From the NCBI GenBank assembly GCA_900708905.1, contig CAADRB010000047.1, positions 286,225 to 350,224 on the forward strand: a stretch of DNA of 64,000 nucleotides, read 5' to 3'. Source of the stretch: Hymenolepis diminuta. Lineage: Eukaryota; Platyhelminthes; Cestoda; Cyclophyllidea; Hymenolepididae. The notes beneath the pieces are model-generated. The model worked only from the letters and a program-made list of their open reading frames with translations. It had not been told where the DNA came from and searched no databases. The translations under genes and the position numbers were made by a program. Below are positions 47,798-60,562 of the stretch, piece by piece; within the stretch, counting starts at the first letter, position 1; every line of letters starts with the position of its first letter.

Positions 47798-50700
47798 ATG
47801 AAATACATTGATCCAGACAGTGAAACTCGCAGCTGTTATATCACTGATGCTGATGGGAGTTTATCAGTATGCTGTTTTATTTTATATTATATTTTTAGAC
47901 CGTGTGGGCATTCCGATATACTAAATTGGCAACTGTTCGAAAATGGATATGCTACGTTTTCACGGTATTCCTTCTTCGATTATTTTTCCATTGGTTTCCT
48001 CAATTACATATCCGGTTCATTATGTCTTCTTGCTCGATTGAATTTGCTGATAAATTCCTTATTCGGGACAGTGCCGGTGTTTATTACTTTGTAAATGTTT
48101 TGAGAAAGTCTAACAATGTGGCACAAATGCTCAATTCTGATACCGAATCGCATACGCCGAATTTAATAACTGACGAAGATGCTGCTACGCATAATACGTG
48201 GATCTATTACAAAAATATCAAATATACCTTGGATGCATTCGACGATGAGTATCGGATGCTTCCGTACGTTTGTTGTTCATGCACATATTTTTGGTATTTT
48301 GTTTATATTCATGTTTTTGTGAACCCTTTTCCTTCTTGATTCCAGTACATGGGATGAACGTCCTACAGTTGATATTCTTGATGCGAAACCTATAACGGAA
48401 GATGAGGTCGAACGTAGGCGATCAATTTACGATGAAAATGACATTCCAATTCCTCGAAGAAGTGTAGGACAGTTGTTACTAAAAGAGGGTCTCAATCAAT
48501 TTTATGTCTTTCAAATTTGCAGCTGCATTCTTTGGTTCTGTGATTATTACTACTACTATGCAGCTGCTATCGTTATAATCTCAGGGATTTCCCTCTTTTG
48601 GAACATTTCCGAACTTAGAAGGGTATGTAATATTAAATTTGTCTAAACGAATGTGAAGGCGTTCAAGATCTAATATTCTTAATAAATGGGCTGAAGGTTC
48701 TCTTCTACTTCTTGACATTGATTTCTATTTCACTGGGCTTTAGTTTGAAGTCTCCTCAGATAACTTTCTCTGACCTCTTCAATTTCCATTTGATCATTGA
48801 GTATGCTCAATAGAAGGGTAAAATCTCGAAGCACACTTTTTTTGCGCCGAAAGTCATGGGCTTGATACCCTTCGGTACATATTTGATGATTGTCTTGATC
48901 CTCGTCAGGGATTAGTCGGATCAGAAAACGGGAGCATATTTTTCAAACCGGCCGGTTAAGCCCATTTTCGAGGAAAAAATTTGGTTGCGTAGGGTTTCTT
49001 TCTATGAGATTTTTAATTTCGTAGTTTCACCTTGATACAATCAAGTTTCTCATTATTTAATGATTTTTACTATCTTTTTCAAGTCACAGAAAAATAGGGG
49101 TTATGTTCTATTAAATCCTAGTTTGAGATTTCTCTGTGCTTTCCTCCCGATTTCCAATAATTTTCACTCATTATAGCGATTAATGAAAAGTGATACAATC
49201 TCTTCCTCATATATGTATTTTAAGCATCATTATTTAATTTTAATCTTTTGATTTTATCTAGAATGAAAAAGCACTTCATGACACAGTTACCTCATATGGG
49301 GAAGTGAATGTTTGCCGTGATATCAATGGAGTTCAAAGTGGGTTCAGTATTGAATTGATTACCACTGTTATGTTGTTTTTATTGAGTCATGTGTTATTTG
49401 TCATTTCCATGATTTGGCAGAGTACTTCTCAATCAACTCGACTGATCTGGTGCCTGGGGACATCATTGAAATCCCTCGTGATGGATGCACCATGTTCTGC
49501 GATGCTGTTCTCCTCCGGGGCAATTGCATTGTCAATGAAAGTACACTCACTGGTAAGTTTCTCTTTTTTATCTATTTTAAACACGTCAACCGTCATTAGA
49601 AGTTGACAGGAAGGCGAAAGAATACATTGACATTCATCGGAGGTGCAATTATACTATCTCGCTTCTACGTCATTATTATGAGAGGTCACGACTTTAATCG
49701 ATATGTCAGACTATGATTGCCCTCATAACAAACCGTTCGATTTATGGCGGTTGACCTCGTCATGCCTTGACATGGTGATGACGTGTAATTGCGCTTCTGA
49801 TGAACAGCAGAATATTCTTTTACCTTCCTATCAGTAGTGTAAGTGGAGGGATTTTGTGTGATTTTCATATCGATAAGAAGTTAAAATATGTGGTTGGTAG
49901 TTTTAGTAATTATTATCTTATGAGCTGTCTCTCATCACGTATTTTCGATAGCTCTGGCGACTTGTCATTCCTGCTGAAAAGTTCCTCAGGCCGTTTAAAA
50001 ATGTTCACAACACTTGATTTGGAGAGAGAGAAGGTATTCTGGAACCGATCTTACAAGAAACTCACGTTCTTCCACCAGAATTAATCATCCACACTGGATG
50101 TGCACCGATGGACGTCGATATCAAGATTTCTTACTTGGCAAACGTGCACGTTGACTATTGGACCTCTTTTATAAATCCCGAATCCGTTTCGGGAAGCGTT
50201 TTTCAACACTCTTCTTGGTCAGATGAGTAAATTTATAGAGGGAATCGAGAGGTGCTCCAAAGTGCTATTTTTTTGTCTAAGATCATTGTTTAAAAGCCCA
50301 TCTATTTTTTTCAAATAGATACGCAAATATAACTTAGAGTAGTGGTTTAGGAAAATGGTTTTTCTGTTTAAATCCAATATTGTCTTAACATGATTTAATA
50401 CTGACAAATATCGTATAACAGATTTAAGTGTCTTTCTCATTCGAGAAGAATTAAATGCATTTGATGACCTCTGAGTTTATATTCGTCATAAATCGAGGTT
50501 AACACGCAATTACCTTGTTTGCTTCCCCATCCATGCGTAATTATTATTAGGCATTCCGATTGTTTATTTGAAGACTTGAACTTTGACCCATCGCTGTATG
50601 CTATGAATTGCTCTTTCAATTTTCAAGAGGTGTGCATATTCCCTATATTTGGTGCCACAAATGACAAACATCCTGTGATGAATTTAATTATTCACTTCTA

Positions 50701-53700
50701 ATCAATAACAGTGGAAGGATGGTTCTTTATTATGTCTCCTTTTCCAAATATGGACTCGGGGAATTCTTCTGAAGCTGATGATCTCATTATTTTTATTTAA
50801 TCTTAATTATTTTATTATAGGTCCGATTATAACTGATCAATAGTTTTTGAATTGTTTCCTATTCGTAAAGATTATATTGGCCGGGAAATTAGCCTGTCGG
50901 AATCTATATCTTTCTACTATATCATGTTTCCCATCTGGTTTTCAGGTGAAAGCGTACCTGTGACAAAGATTCCGTTTGTCGGCCAACGCAATCCTGACGG
51001 TAGCTCACTGCTCTTCGAGCTGAAGTCATCTTCCAGGAGTGTTCTTTTCTGTGGTACTGCAGTAATTCAGTCGCGTAACTATGCTGACCAGAAGGTCATT
51101 GCAGTAGTTGTTCGAACCGGGTTTCGCACTGCCAAAGGAGAGATGGTTCGCGCCATTCTCTTCCCCAAACCCATGAAATTCGCTTTCACAAGAGATGTCA
51201 ATCGATTCATTGGACTTCTGGCAATTGTAGCTACAGGCGGTTTTGCTTTCTCAGTCTACATTCAAGTAGGTTACGATTTTCATTCCTTGTTTGTACTAAG
51301 TTGTTTCACACACGGACTGTTTAACTTGTGGGAATTTTAAGGATTAAGGGCCTGGTGCGTATCATTAGATGAATCTTCTCCCAAACTTTGATCGTTTTAT
51401 AATTGAGCTGAATAATCGGTCATTTCTTTTTTGGGTATACTTTACGTTAACCTTCCATAACCAGTCAGGTGGTTTTTATCAAAGCAATAAGTTGAGGCAG
51501 GAGTAAAATTAAGCCTGTTTGACATAGTTGTAACCAGTCAGTGTTCGTATGAACGACTGTAGTCATACAGAAAGAGGTTCGTTACTTTCGATGTTATATT
51601 TACGGTAGGGAAGGGTGATATTTCAAGATTTAAATCCTGAAAATAAATTAGTTCTCCGGAGCTTGAGGTTGAATTGCCTCTAATGCAATATATTTGAAAC
51701 TATTAAGTTTTGTTTTGAGTGAAATTGGGTAATAATTGTGGAGGATATCGTTTTCATTGGCAAAAATTTTCAATTACTTGCACTTTCCATAAATCAATTC
51801 GGCTGACAGCAGAAAAATATGTACTTCTTGAACACTACACCTAACTCTTCTTGGTTGTTGTGTATAAGATTTTCATTGAGAGTGAGATTTTGGAACTTAT
51901 GACTTGAGGGTAGATATTAGAAGCATATCTCCTCGTGTGCTCTTCATCGTCGTTTTTTTCTGGCAAGTTCCATCCGCGCATTCTTTATTCGTATTTGTAA
52001 TTTATCATTTTCTAGGGATTATATGACTCATTAAAAAATCTGTGTATTTCAGAAGTTAGAGTTTTGCCTTCCCTGCTATCTTTTGTAAAAGGTATCATAT
52101 AAATCTATTTATACTTTTGTATCCCTCTATGACGGTCACTGTAAAAGGGTTACTGCTAAAGTCAGTTGCCTTTATGCTTAATTTTACTCATTTGTAGGTG
52201 AATCCGGAACTATATAGTGGACCATTAATAGTTGTTGGATTAGCATACATTACACTAGTCAGACGTACGAATGCATAATTTTATGGTCTTTAATTGGGGA
52301 AAGAGGGGAATTTAAGATGTTCGGTACTAAGGAACAAAGTTGAGGAATTTTGGTTTTCAGTTATCTGTTTGGGTCATCTATCTGCTTATCTTAGAGTTAA
52401 ATGTATATTACGAATGTCTCGAACGAAATAGACTTAATTTAACTAGATATATTAACTATATTTCGAGAGGTTAGGGACCCAATTTCAAACGAGAATTTTC
52501 ATTCTACCTAAGCAAGTTATCACCTACTCATTCTAAATCCAAAAAAGTGGTGATCGCTCTTTTTTCTAATACTAGATAAAATATAATGAACTGAGAGAGG
52601 ATTTGTAAGGGAGCTAAAAATATACTAATTGTGCTTGAGTTTGTTGTTGTTCATTTCCTTTCAGTTGTTGAGCCTTTCATTCTTTCGGTTGATTTTTTGT
52701 AACATTGGGTGGGATTTTCACGAAAGACTTGCTCACTTTTGATCAGAAGCATTGATTTTAGCAAATAAGGTATCATGCGGAATTTCGCATAAATGTGGCA
52801 CTTATGAAAGGGTTCTAACGACAATTACTATTTTCCATTGCTATGATGGGGAGAAAAATTATCTGTTCTAATATGAAACTAACGGTTCAAAATCACCTAA
52901 AGTATTTCAGCCCTCTAACAAGAATTGGCTGGTTTTTGTTTATCTCTACGTGATTGTAAGAGAAGACTAAAACCAATATTTTAGATTGTATTAATGCGAA
53001 CTTCAAATATATGTGTAACTTTAACCACTTTTAACGGTCATCTACTGCTCAAAGTATTATCATCCGATCTTCAAATCAATAATCTTGAATGTAGTTTGCA
53101 TGATATAACTTTTTGCCAACCCTCATTGCTAGAAACCCTCCAAAATTATTAAGCCAGAAATCGAATGCACCAAAGGGGAATGTCTACTTTACTATCTGCG
53201 TTAAAGTACCATTCTATTATTACATCCGAGGGTTGCTAGCTCCAGCAACCGTCTAATTTCTGGTGACCCATCCAGATCTGAGCACGCGAGGAAATGTCTA
53301 TGAATAAATATACCAGTCGTCCGAAATCCAATTTCTCCTGTTAGCAACTGAACTTAATTCTATATGCACTCGTCATACACTCATCAATTTAGATGAGTCA
53401 GATGTAGATTAGAAGATTAATACGCATCCACAGAATAGCCTAACCATGCTATGCTGCATCCTCTCAGAAAGGGGACGTCTAACTAATCATTACATCATCA
53501 GTTTTTTTAATTTTAATGAAAGTATACACTAAACTGTTCGTACAAGTGGATACATCTCTCAAAGGATATATTTTGGAAAAAGGTTTGGTGATTCGGGGAT
53601 TTTACTACTTCTCTTCTTAACTCGGAAAAATATATCCTGCTGCTTTTTCAGATATCTTTTGAAGAGTTTAACATTTAACTTGATGTCGCCATTTAGGATG

Positions 53701-56700
53701 ACCTGATTTGTGGCGTTTCAACCTCCCCTGCCTTCTCTAAGAAACTTGGGGGCTTGAGGTACTTGTTAATCATTGTAACCGAGAAACCGTAGTTGTGTCA
53801 ATAGTGCAAACGCATTGCTGTGTTTTCTGCGAACATTCGAATGCAATTGACAACTTCGCATTTAATAGTTTTTTATTTAAACTCCCTTGAGGCGGGACTT
53901 TAAGTTTTTTAGAGAAGTAGATAGACGTCGTTGGCTATTTGAGCCACGATAGCCTGATCTAATTTTAAAAATATCTTGTACTGAAATGTGGCGAAGTTAT
54001 CTAAGAAATTCTTTCCTCCTATGAAAGGAAAATATGATGTTAGAATGCTTTCTTCTTATAATGAAATTTAAGGAATTCTTTAAATAATCCTTTTTCCAAT
54101 TTTTTTAGCTAAAAAATGGACTCGGACCATCCGAAATTTTAAAGAAGGCCCTGGATATGATTACTATAGCAGTGCCACCAGCATTGCCAATGGCAATGAC
54201 AGTCGGCATGGCATTCGCTCAAAGTCGCCTCAAAAAGAAGAATGTCTTTTGTATAAATCCGAGTGTAATCAATGTCTGTGGTGTCATCAATGTCGCTTGT
54301 TTCGATAAGGTATGCGTTCTTTCAGTTCTTGAACTACTGAAAGTATGTTGTTTCAGTTTTGACTATTCTTTTCTCTTTTCTAGACGGGTACTATCACGGA
54401 AGACGGTCTGGACCTTTGGGGAGTGGTTCCCAATGGAAATGGTTGCTATAATGCCCCGGTGAGACAACCCAGTGAACTTCCTAATGGGCCCTTGCTAGAA
54501 ACCATGGCAACCTGTCACTCCTTGACACGTATCGAGGGTGAACTCTGTGGTGATCCAATGGACTTGAAAATGTTCTTGTCAACGAATTGGGTAAGCTCAC
54601 ATTTTGTTACTTTTGTTTGCCTCTTCGTTGTTATTCTTCTCTCTTTCTCTTTAATCCTATATCTGCCTATTTTACATACCACAGGAATTTACTGAAGAGA
54701 TTTCAGAGGATCATTGCAAATTTGAAATGACTATTCCGGCTGTAGTTCGACCCCGAGTTTCACCAAGTTCAGAGAATACCATCACCACTCTCGCTGAAGT
54801 GGATGTAGGTTAATCGTTTATTTGAATATACCAATATATTCGTTAAGTTATTGGATAATTAGGGCAGGAAGTTCGATTTCTGTTTTTATGGGATAGTTAA
54901 GTGATGATTGCTTAAGTTCCCCTTCAAAGTGTCTACGCCTTTCTTAGAATGAAGACCGAGATTAGTGTGGTGGATCCCACTATTTGAGGTTAAGTCAACG
55001 GGAAAATGTAGGTGGCGTGTATCGTGGGTGCTGACTAACTAACGGATGAAAAGCGGCAAGGTATCAATATGTTAATACGAAATGTGGTGTGTTTAGAAAA
55101 TTCTATAATTGAAACTAAGGCGAAATATGGGAGATTAAGAAGTTCCAATTAGCTTTTTCAACCAGAGGCCCCATTCATATGTTGTTTAACACGTCTTAGC
55201 TTTGGCATTGAATACACTTTTTCTCCTAGTTCTTATTCATACCTGTTAGAGTGAATTAAGTTTTGATATTAGAGAATTAGGAAGATGTTTGGAATATGGT
55301 TGAATCTCCTCGTTACACCGATTCCCACTTTAAGCAGTTTCTAGATAAGAAGTCTCAATTTTATTCACCCATGAAATCAAATTTAATCAAATGTACGGCT
55401 GACCAGTCTTACTTATCTAGACTAAATGGGTAAAATTAGGAAAACCATTTGATTTGGCATAAATTAACAGCGTTCAATCACATTTAAAATAAATAATCAT
55501 GGCACCACATATGCTTTAGAAATATTAGAAGCATACCTTTTCATAGCATGCATTTTATTATTTACCCTTTTTGTTGCTTAAAGACACTGCCTTATGAAAT
55601 TGGTATCATTCGCCAATTTCCATTCAGTTCTTCTCTGCAAAGAATGTCTGTGATAGCACGTGCTCTCAACGGTAGTCACTTCTCTGTTTATACAAAAGGC
55701 TCACCTGAAATGATTGAAACCCTCTGCCGAAAAGAAACCCGTAAGTATCCACCGCTCAATAATCCTCTCCTATTTAGTTGAACTGGTTAGAATTTTACGT
55801 CTTCTTTCTTTATCAGTACCGCGAGATTTCCACAAGGTGTTGCTTGAGTATACTAGGGAGGGCTATCGTGTCCTAGCTCTCGCTTGGAGACCACTCCGTG
55901 TTGCCTATACCCGTGTCATGCGTCTTCAGCGTGAGTCAATTGAACGTCAACTTCATTTTCTCGGCTTGTTAGTCATGGAGAACCGACTAAAACCCGAAAG
56001 TGCCCCGGCGATCGGACTTCTCAAGTCCGCTAATATTCGCCCTGTTATGATAACCGGTGACAACATGCTCACGGCTCTCTCAGTTGCTCGTGATTGTGAA
56101 ATGATCGACGAGATGGATCGAATAATCATTGTTTCTGCGAAGCCTCCCAAGAACCCACCTCGGCCTGTCTTCTTAGACGATTCTAATGGCGTAGCATTTA
56201 ACTCTTCGAACGAGGTTGTATCCGACTCTGAAGATTCCTGGAAGGAGCTTGTTCAATTTCACTATGCGGAAGATCTTCACAAGACGGTTACTGAGGTGAC
56301 AGCCACCTCAAAACGTAAAATTGATGAGGAGAAAAACAACGATGAAGGTTTCCAAGTGCGTGAACACGTCTCTGGAATCCGAAAATTCTTCCACTTCCTG
56401 AAGTTTCATCGAAATATATCAAGTTCTACTTCTTCGATGGTGGATATTGACGCGGAATCTTGTGCTGGGGACTCGATCAGGAAAGTTGGACAGACGAAAC
56501 GATCGAAGGGCGGAATTCATGGAATTACTCTGCGGATGGTTGATCGACCGGACTTTCATCTTGCCATTACTGGCAAGACTTGGGCCATCATTCGAGATAA
56601 TTTCCCCTCCCTCATTCCAAAGGTAAGTTTTATAGCCTTTTAAATTGGAAATAAGGTATATTTCCAAAGTATCTTTCAAAATGGTCAAGTACATATTTGT

Positions 56701-59700
56701 AATATTAATGGTCATTGGTTCGATGCTCATCGACAGACTTGAATTTAACAACATAACCAATCGCTTTGATTAAAACTGGTCGCGAAAGGCAACTGGGAAG
56801 TTAGCTCTTTTTAGTTCTGTCTCGGTTGATCGCTCAAACACTCGCATCTGTTTTAATCGACTACGGTTTAGAACATTTGGTTATGTGTCGAATCCACTCC
56901 GTGTCATACTATTCAGCTTCTGTAATCACCCTCGTCGCTGAGTCAGTAACCAGTAACAGATCATTCATTTTAATTTTTAATGATAACCAGCCTAATCTTC
57001 GGCATAATCTGGGCCTGAGGACGAAGAGCGCATATCCGTTGATTACCTAAGCCCCATTACGTTGTGCCCTATTGCTGGTGACTAAAATCATAGTTACTAA
57101 TGTCCTCTTTATTCTCTTCTCAGCTTGTTGTTAAGGGAACGGTATTTGCTCGCTTCTCTCCTGATCAGAAATCCCAGTTGATTGAAGCTCTGCAATCGGT
57201 CGGTTACTTCGTGTCGATGTGTGGTGACGGTGCGAATGACTGCGGTGCCCTAAAAGCTGCTCATGCTGGAATTGCTCTGAGTCAAACCGAGGCTTCTGTT
57301 GCCAGTCCTTTCACTTCAGGCCTTCAGAACATATCTTGTGTCCCAAGGCTCATTCGAGAAGGTCGATGCGCGCTGACTACCAGTTTTGGAACATTCAAAT
57401 TCATGATGGGTTACTCTGTCACTCAATTTACTTCTGTCCTTATTCTATACAGCGTATGTCACTTTATAATGAAGTTAAATTAACTAAAAGATATTGATTT
57501 TATTATTCATATTGTGTTTTCTTCTTTCAGGCCAAATCGACATTGAGCGATATGCAATTCCTCTATATCGATCTGTTTGTGATTACTACCCTTGGCATTA
57601 CTTGTGAGTTTCGTTAGTATCCCTCCTGGATTTATTTAAGCTTGTTTACGTTTATAGGGAATTAGATTTCGAACTCCTTTGTTAATGTCTTCAGTAACTT
57701 AAATCACTATTTAGAATTACGTAATTTACGTAGTTTGTGTTTCGATTGGTTCCTTAGACCTTAACAACTTTTAAATCCTCAACAGCGTGGGATCCCTTAT
57801 TCTAAGGTCAGTAGTTGGCGCTTTCACTTCAGTATCAAATTTCAAAAGTGGGAGTTCGAATTTCATTTGTATTTTCATGATCGCAGATTTTAAAAACCAG
57901 TTCTTATCCATATATTTGTAGAAAACCGGAATAATATAGAGTTTAAAGATTGTGTAGTAGAACTGTTAGATTTGCAAATAGTAAAAATCAGTCTAACACA
58001 GTTCGTGTTATTCTTGTTGCAGAATTGAGCTAATCTTTTGATCAGTTCTTAGTTGTACGCTTTTCGAAAGATTTTCGCTCATTTTCTGTACGTATTCTCT
58101 CTGCCTAACTTACCTATTTCTGCCTATACCGTAAATGAAATTTAATTTTAGGATATAGGACGGAAGTGATTCTAGCCGCTTTTTGTTATGTTGTTGTCCA
58201 CCTTTTATTCTGTAGCGATAAGTATATCTAAACCTTTAACTGGTCATTAGACTACGTACTTTAAATTAACTTGAACTGATCGTGTTCTTAATTTAACAAA
58301 CCATGGCAGTCTAAACAGTTTCTTTATTGGATTTTATTTTATTCCCTTTCGACTGTTTTAAGATTATTGATTTATGATCTCTTGTCTATCTTTTGAATGA
58401 TGTCATTGTAAGTTCTAGCCTTTAATAAGAGACTCTTAACTGACCAAGCTTTATTTCGCTCTCCACTATTTTATGTTTTAATTTAGAGTGAGATTATCTT
58501 ATTTCAAGTCTTCGTTTTTTTTCTAGTCGCCTACACTCATCCATTTGAACGCCTTTCAACAGAACCCCCAACAATGCGTCTGGTCTCCACGACAACGCTT
58601 CTCTCCCTTGGAAGTCAGCTAATTCTCATCATTGGCACTCAAATCATCACGTTCTTCTACATTCACTCCCAACCATGGTGAGTGCTGCTTTGAGAGTTGC
58701 TGAAATACGTTTAAGTAGTTTGCTACAAGCTCACTCCTCTTGCAGGATTAACGAAGCGGATGCCCAAATGAATACAGCAATTTTCCTTCTCTCTTGCTAC
58801 CAATACCTCATCCTCGCAATAATCTTCTCAAAGGGTCCGCCCTACCGTCAAAGAATATATACTAACTGTAAGTCATCATCCTAATCGCGCTTCTTTGCAC
58901 AACACAGGAGCGCTGTACTTGACACTTAAGAGGAAGAACAAACATCGCTCATTTACGTGATTCCATACTCCTCCTCTCTTTTTTAGACCTCTTTACTGGC
59001 AACATTCTGGTAGTATTGGGAATCAATCTTTTTATCAATCTCTATGAGGGCCAAAAACTACTTGATTTCTTTGAAGTAAGTCTCTTTTCTGTTAGTAATA
59101 ATAAGCATTTCTTCAGTTATATATTAAAAGCATATGCGGTTTTAACTGTCATTTTGCTGCAGCAAACAGAGAGTGAACGTTGCGTCGTAATTATACGCTT
59201 GTTCTTAAGATATTTAGGGAAGTTAAATTCGATTGAAGCTAATTCAATAGTTGTTGGACAGAAAATCGTTCTGATTGCCTGTTTTATAAACGAACTTTTG
59301 AATTTCCATTCTCAGGAATCAGTTTCAATAAATACAGCTGTGTTGTATGGCAAGTCAGAGGTCACGAGTTCGATGCTCACTGGTACAACACGGGGAGTGG
59401 AAGGACTATTGCACTGATTAAGTCTGGCTAATAAGGGGGAGAGGAAGAATTCAAAGTACTCATTAGAGAGGCTTCATTAGAGGGCTTGGAAGTTATATAA
59501 ATCTAACTCTGAAGTGTAATACTGATTAAGTTTACACTTATATGGCTTTGAAGTTTTGGATTTTGAAAACAGTGAACTGTTATCCATCATTCAGCTCAAG
59601 GCGGAGAATATGTCTGATTTCTTGTTTATTTTACATGCAATTAGGGTCGCCCTCGGTAAAAAAGTTCTTCTGAGACTGGATTTTGTGGTTTGAGGAGGGG

Positions 59701-60562
59701 ATTATGCATTTTTAGTTACGATTAACTAATTATCTCAACTATGCTCTTATTGATTTCTCATTGTCTCATTTCAGTTGGTTGTGTATCCGGTGTACCTCAT
59801 GCGAATCATGATCATTCAGTTTGCTTTGGCAAACTTCCTACTAGGCTACCTGATTGAAGCCCTTGTTGAAGGCGTCTCATTCCGTCGACAAATGCGAGAG
59901 CTCAAAAAGACCCTCTTCCCACGATCAGTCGCCCGCAAAGACTATGAGCGCATCCGCGAAGAGATCGATAGAATGGCTGGTGACTGGCCTCCAATAATTC
60001 GTTCAGCGAGTATTCAGGACATTCGTGCCGAGTTTTTTGCTGAGGAACACCATCAGGAGAGAATGCGTCATTACTCCGGTGATCGATTAAGAGAGGACTC
60101 CTGTTCATGTTCCAGCGATGATGAAGTAAAACCTGACGATCATCAGTTGATGAATGGCATCACTGTCAATGTGAATCCAACCTCTACTCGCAAACGTTGC
60201 CATTCCGCTCTACATGTAAGTTGTGTTAATTAAATTAAAAGTGCAATCTAATCACAATTCATTCTCATCCCCTATTGTAGAATCGATGTCGGTGTCGTTC
60301 CCTGGGTGCCTCTGAACTGCGTGATTTGTTGAAACAATATGATCAAGAACAGGCTTATAGGGAAAGTGCTGTTGAGGAAAGGGGAGAAGCAGCTGATAAT
60401 GCTGCTACTGAGGAGGGGAGTGCCTTTAAGGTGCCCAAAAAGGGGAATGAGAAGGGGATCTACCGTTATCGCACGAAGAGTAGTAATGTCGAACAGAGGA
60501 AAGGCCCAGCCGATGCTGCCAAGATCCCCGTGCTCCCTCTTCACAACCCGGGTCTATCCTAA
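47798..60562 (+). CDS. P5B-type ATPase, ATP13A2/ATP13A3-like (probable lysosomal/endosomal polyamine transporter)
   Basis: P-type ATPase of the P5B class; animal ATP13A2 and ATP13A3 export polyamines from late endosomes and lysosomes. Eighteen in-phase exons: 47798-47866, 47899-48263, 48346-48622, 49262-49337, 49421-49552, 50946-51265, 54109-54309, 54384-54590, 54685-54804, 55584-55740, 55817-56622, 57124-57453, 57531-57603, 58527-58677, 58746-58867, 58987-59075, 59775-60215, 60281-60562; 1405 residues. Actuator motif TGES at about 305-308, P5B signature PPALP at 436-440 in M4, phosphorylated Asp479 in DKTGT, KGSPE at 627, MITGDN at 719-724, and [16 protein letters not shown] from 944. The N-terminal hydrophobic stretch ([17 protein letters not shown]) and the helices in the last exons fit the family fold. 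Human homologues are about 1,180-1,230 residues: the extra length is an acidic/Ser-rich insert after MITGDN (about residues 745-880) and a C-terminal tail of about 180 residues. ATP13A2 and ATP13A3 cannot be separated here. Confidence 0.96.
48623..49261 (+). other. ATPase intron 3
   Basis: 639 bp, phase 0 (AGAAGG|GTATGT). Somewhat less AT-rich around 48830-48970; no repeat family recognised. Confidence 0.7.
49553..50945 (+). other. ATPase intron 5, splits the TGES motif
   Basis: 1.39 kb, phase 1, falling inside the Gly codon of TG|ES. Carries repeat X copy 3 at about 49705-49838. Short frames at 50219-50701 are not convincing. Confidence 0.75.
49705..49838 (+). repeat. Dispersed repeat X, copy 3
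   Basis: Aligns with copy 2 over its whole length with a few indels; inside ATPase intron 5. No tRNA-like head or terminal inverted repeat was evident, so its class is unknown. Confidence 0.6.
51266..54108 (+). other. ATPase intron 6
   Basis: 2.84 kb, phase 0, the largest intron of this gene, between the actuator domain and the M4/PPALP exon. Joining its flanks matches the continuous family sequence, so no coding exon is expected inside. No gene or clear repeat seen. Confidence 0.75.
54805..55583 (+). other. ATPase intron 9
   Basis: 779 bp, phase 0 (GTGGAT|GTAGGT ... GCTTAAAG|ACA). Nothing else recognised. Confidence 0.7.
56623..57123 (+). other. ATPase intron 11
   Basis: 501 bp, phase 0 (CCAAAG|GTAAGT ... 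TTCTCAG|CTT). Nothing else recognised. Confidence 0.75.
57604..58526 (+). other. ATPase intron 13
   Basis: 923 bp, phase 1, T-rich towards the acceptor. A TTCGAA motif near 57850 recalls a tRNA B box but the surrounding sequence does not fold into a tRNA. Confidence 0.7.
59076..59774 (+). other. ATPase intron 16, carries a SINE copy
   Basis: 699 bp, phase 0. Contains tRNA-like SINE copy D at about 59336-59450 in sense orientation. Confidence 0.7.
59336..59450 (+). repeat. tRNA-like SINE, copy D
   Basis: AAGTCAGAGGTCA is identical to copy A, followed by GAGTTCGATGCTCACTGGT (28 of 36 positions match copy A across this block) and the tail TAAGTCTGGCTAATAAGGGG. The B-box-like GAGTTCGATGC is better preserved here than in copy A. 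Confidence 0.65.

Noticed and set aside
57780..57880. Possible tRNA or further SINE copy (TTCGAA-type B box after GTAGTTGGCGC)
   Set aside because: No acceptor-stem pairing, and the shared 14-mer with 40538 (TATTCTAAGGTCAG) is expected by chance in 64 kb.
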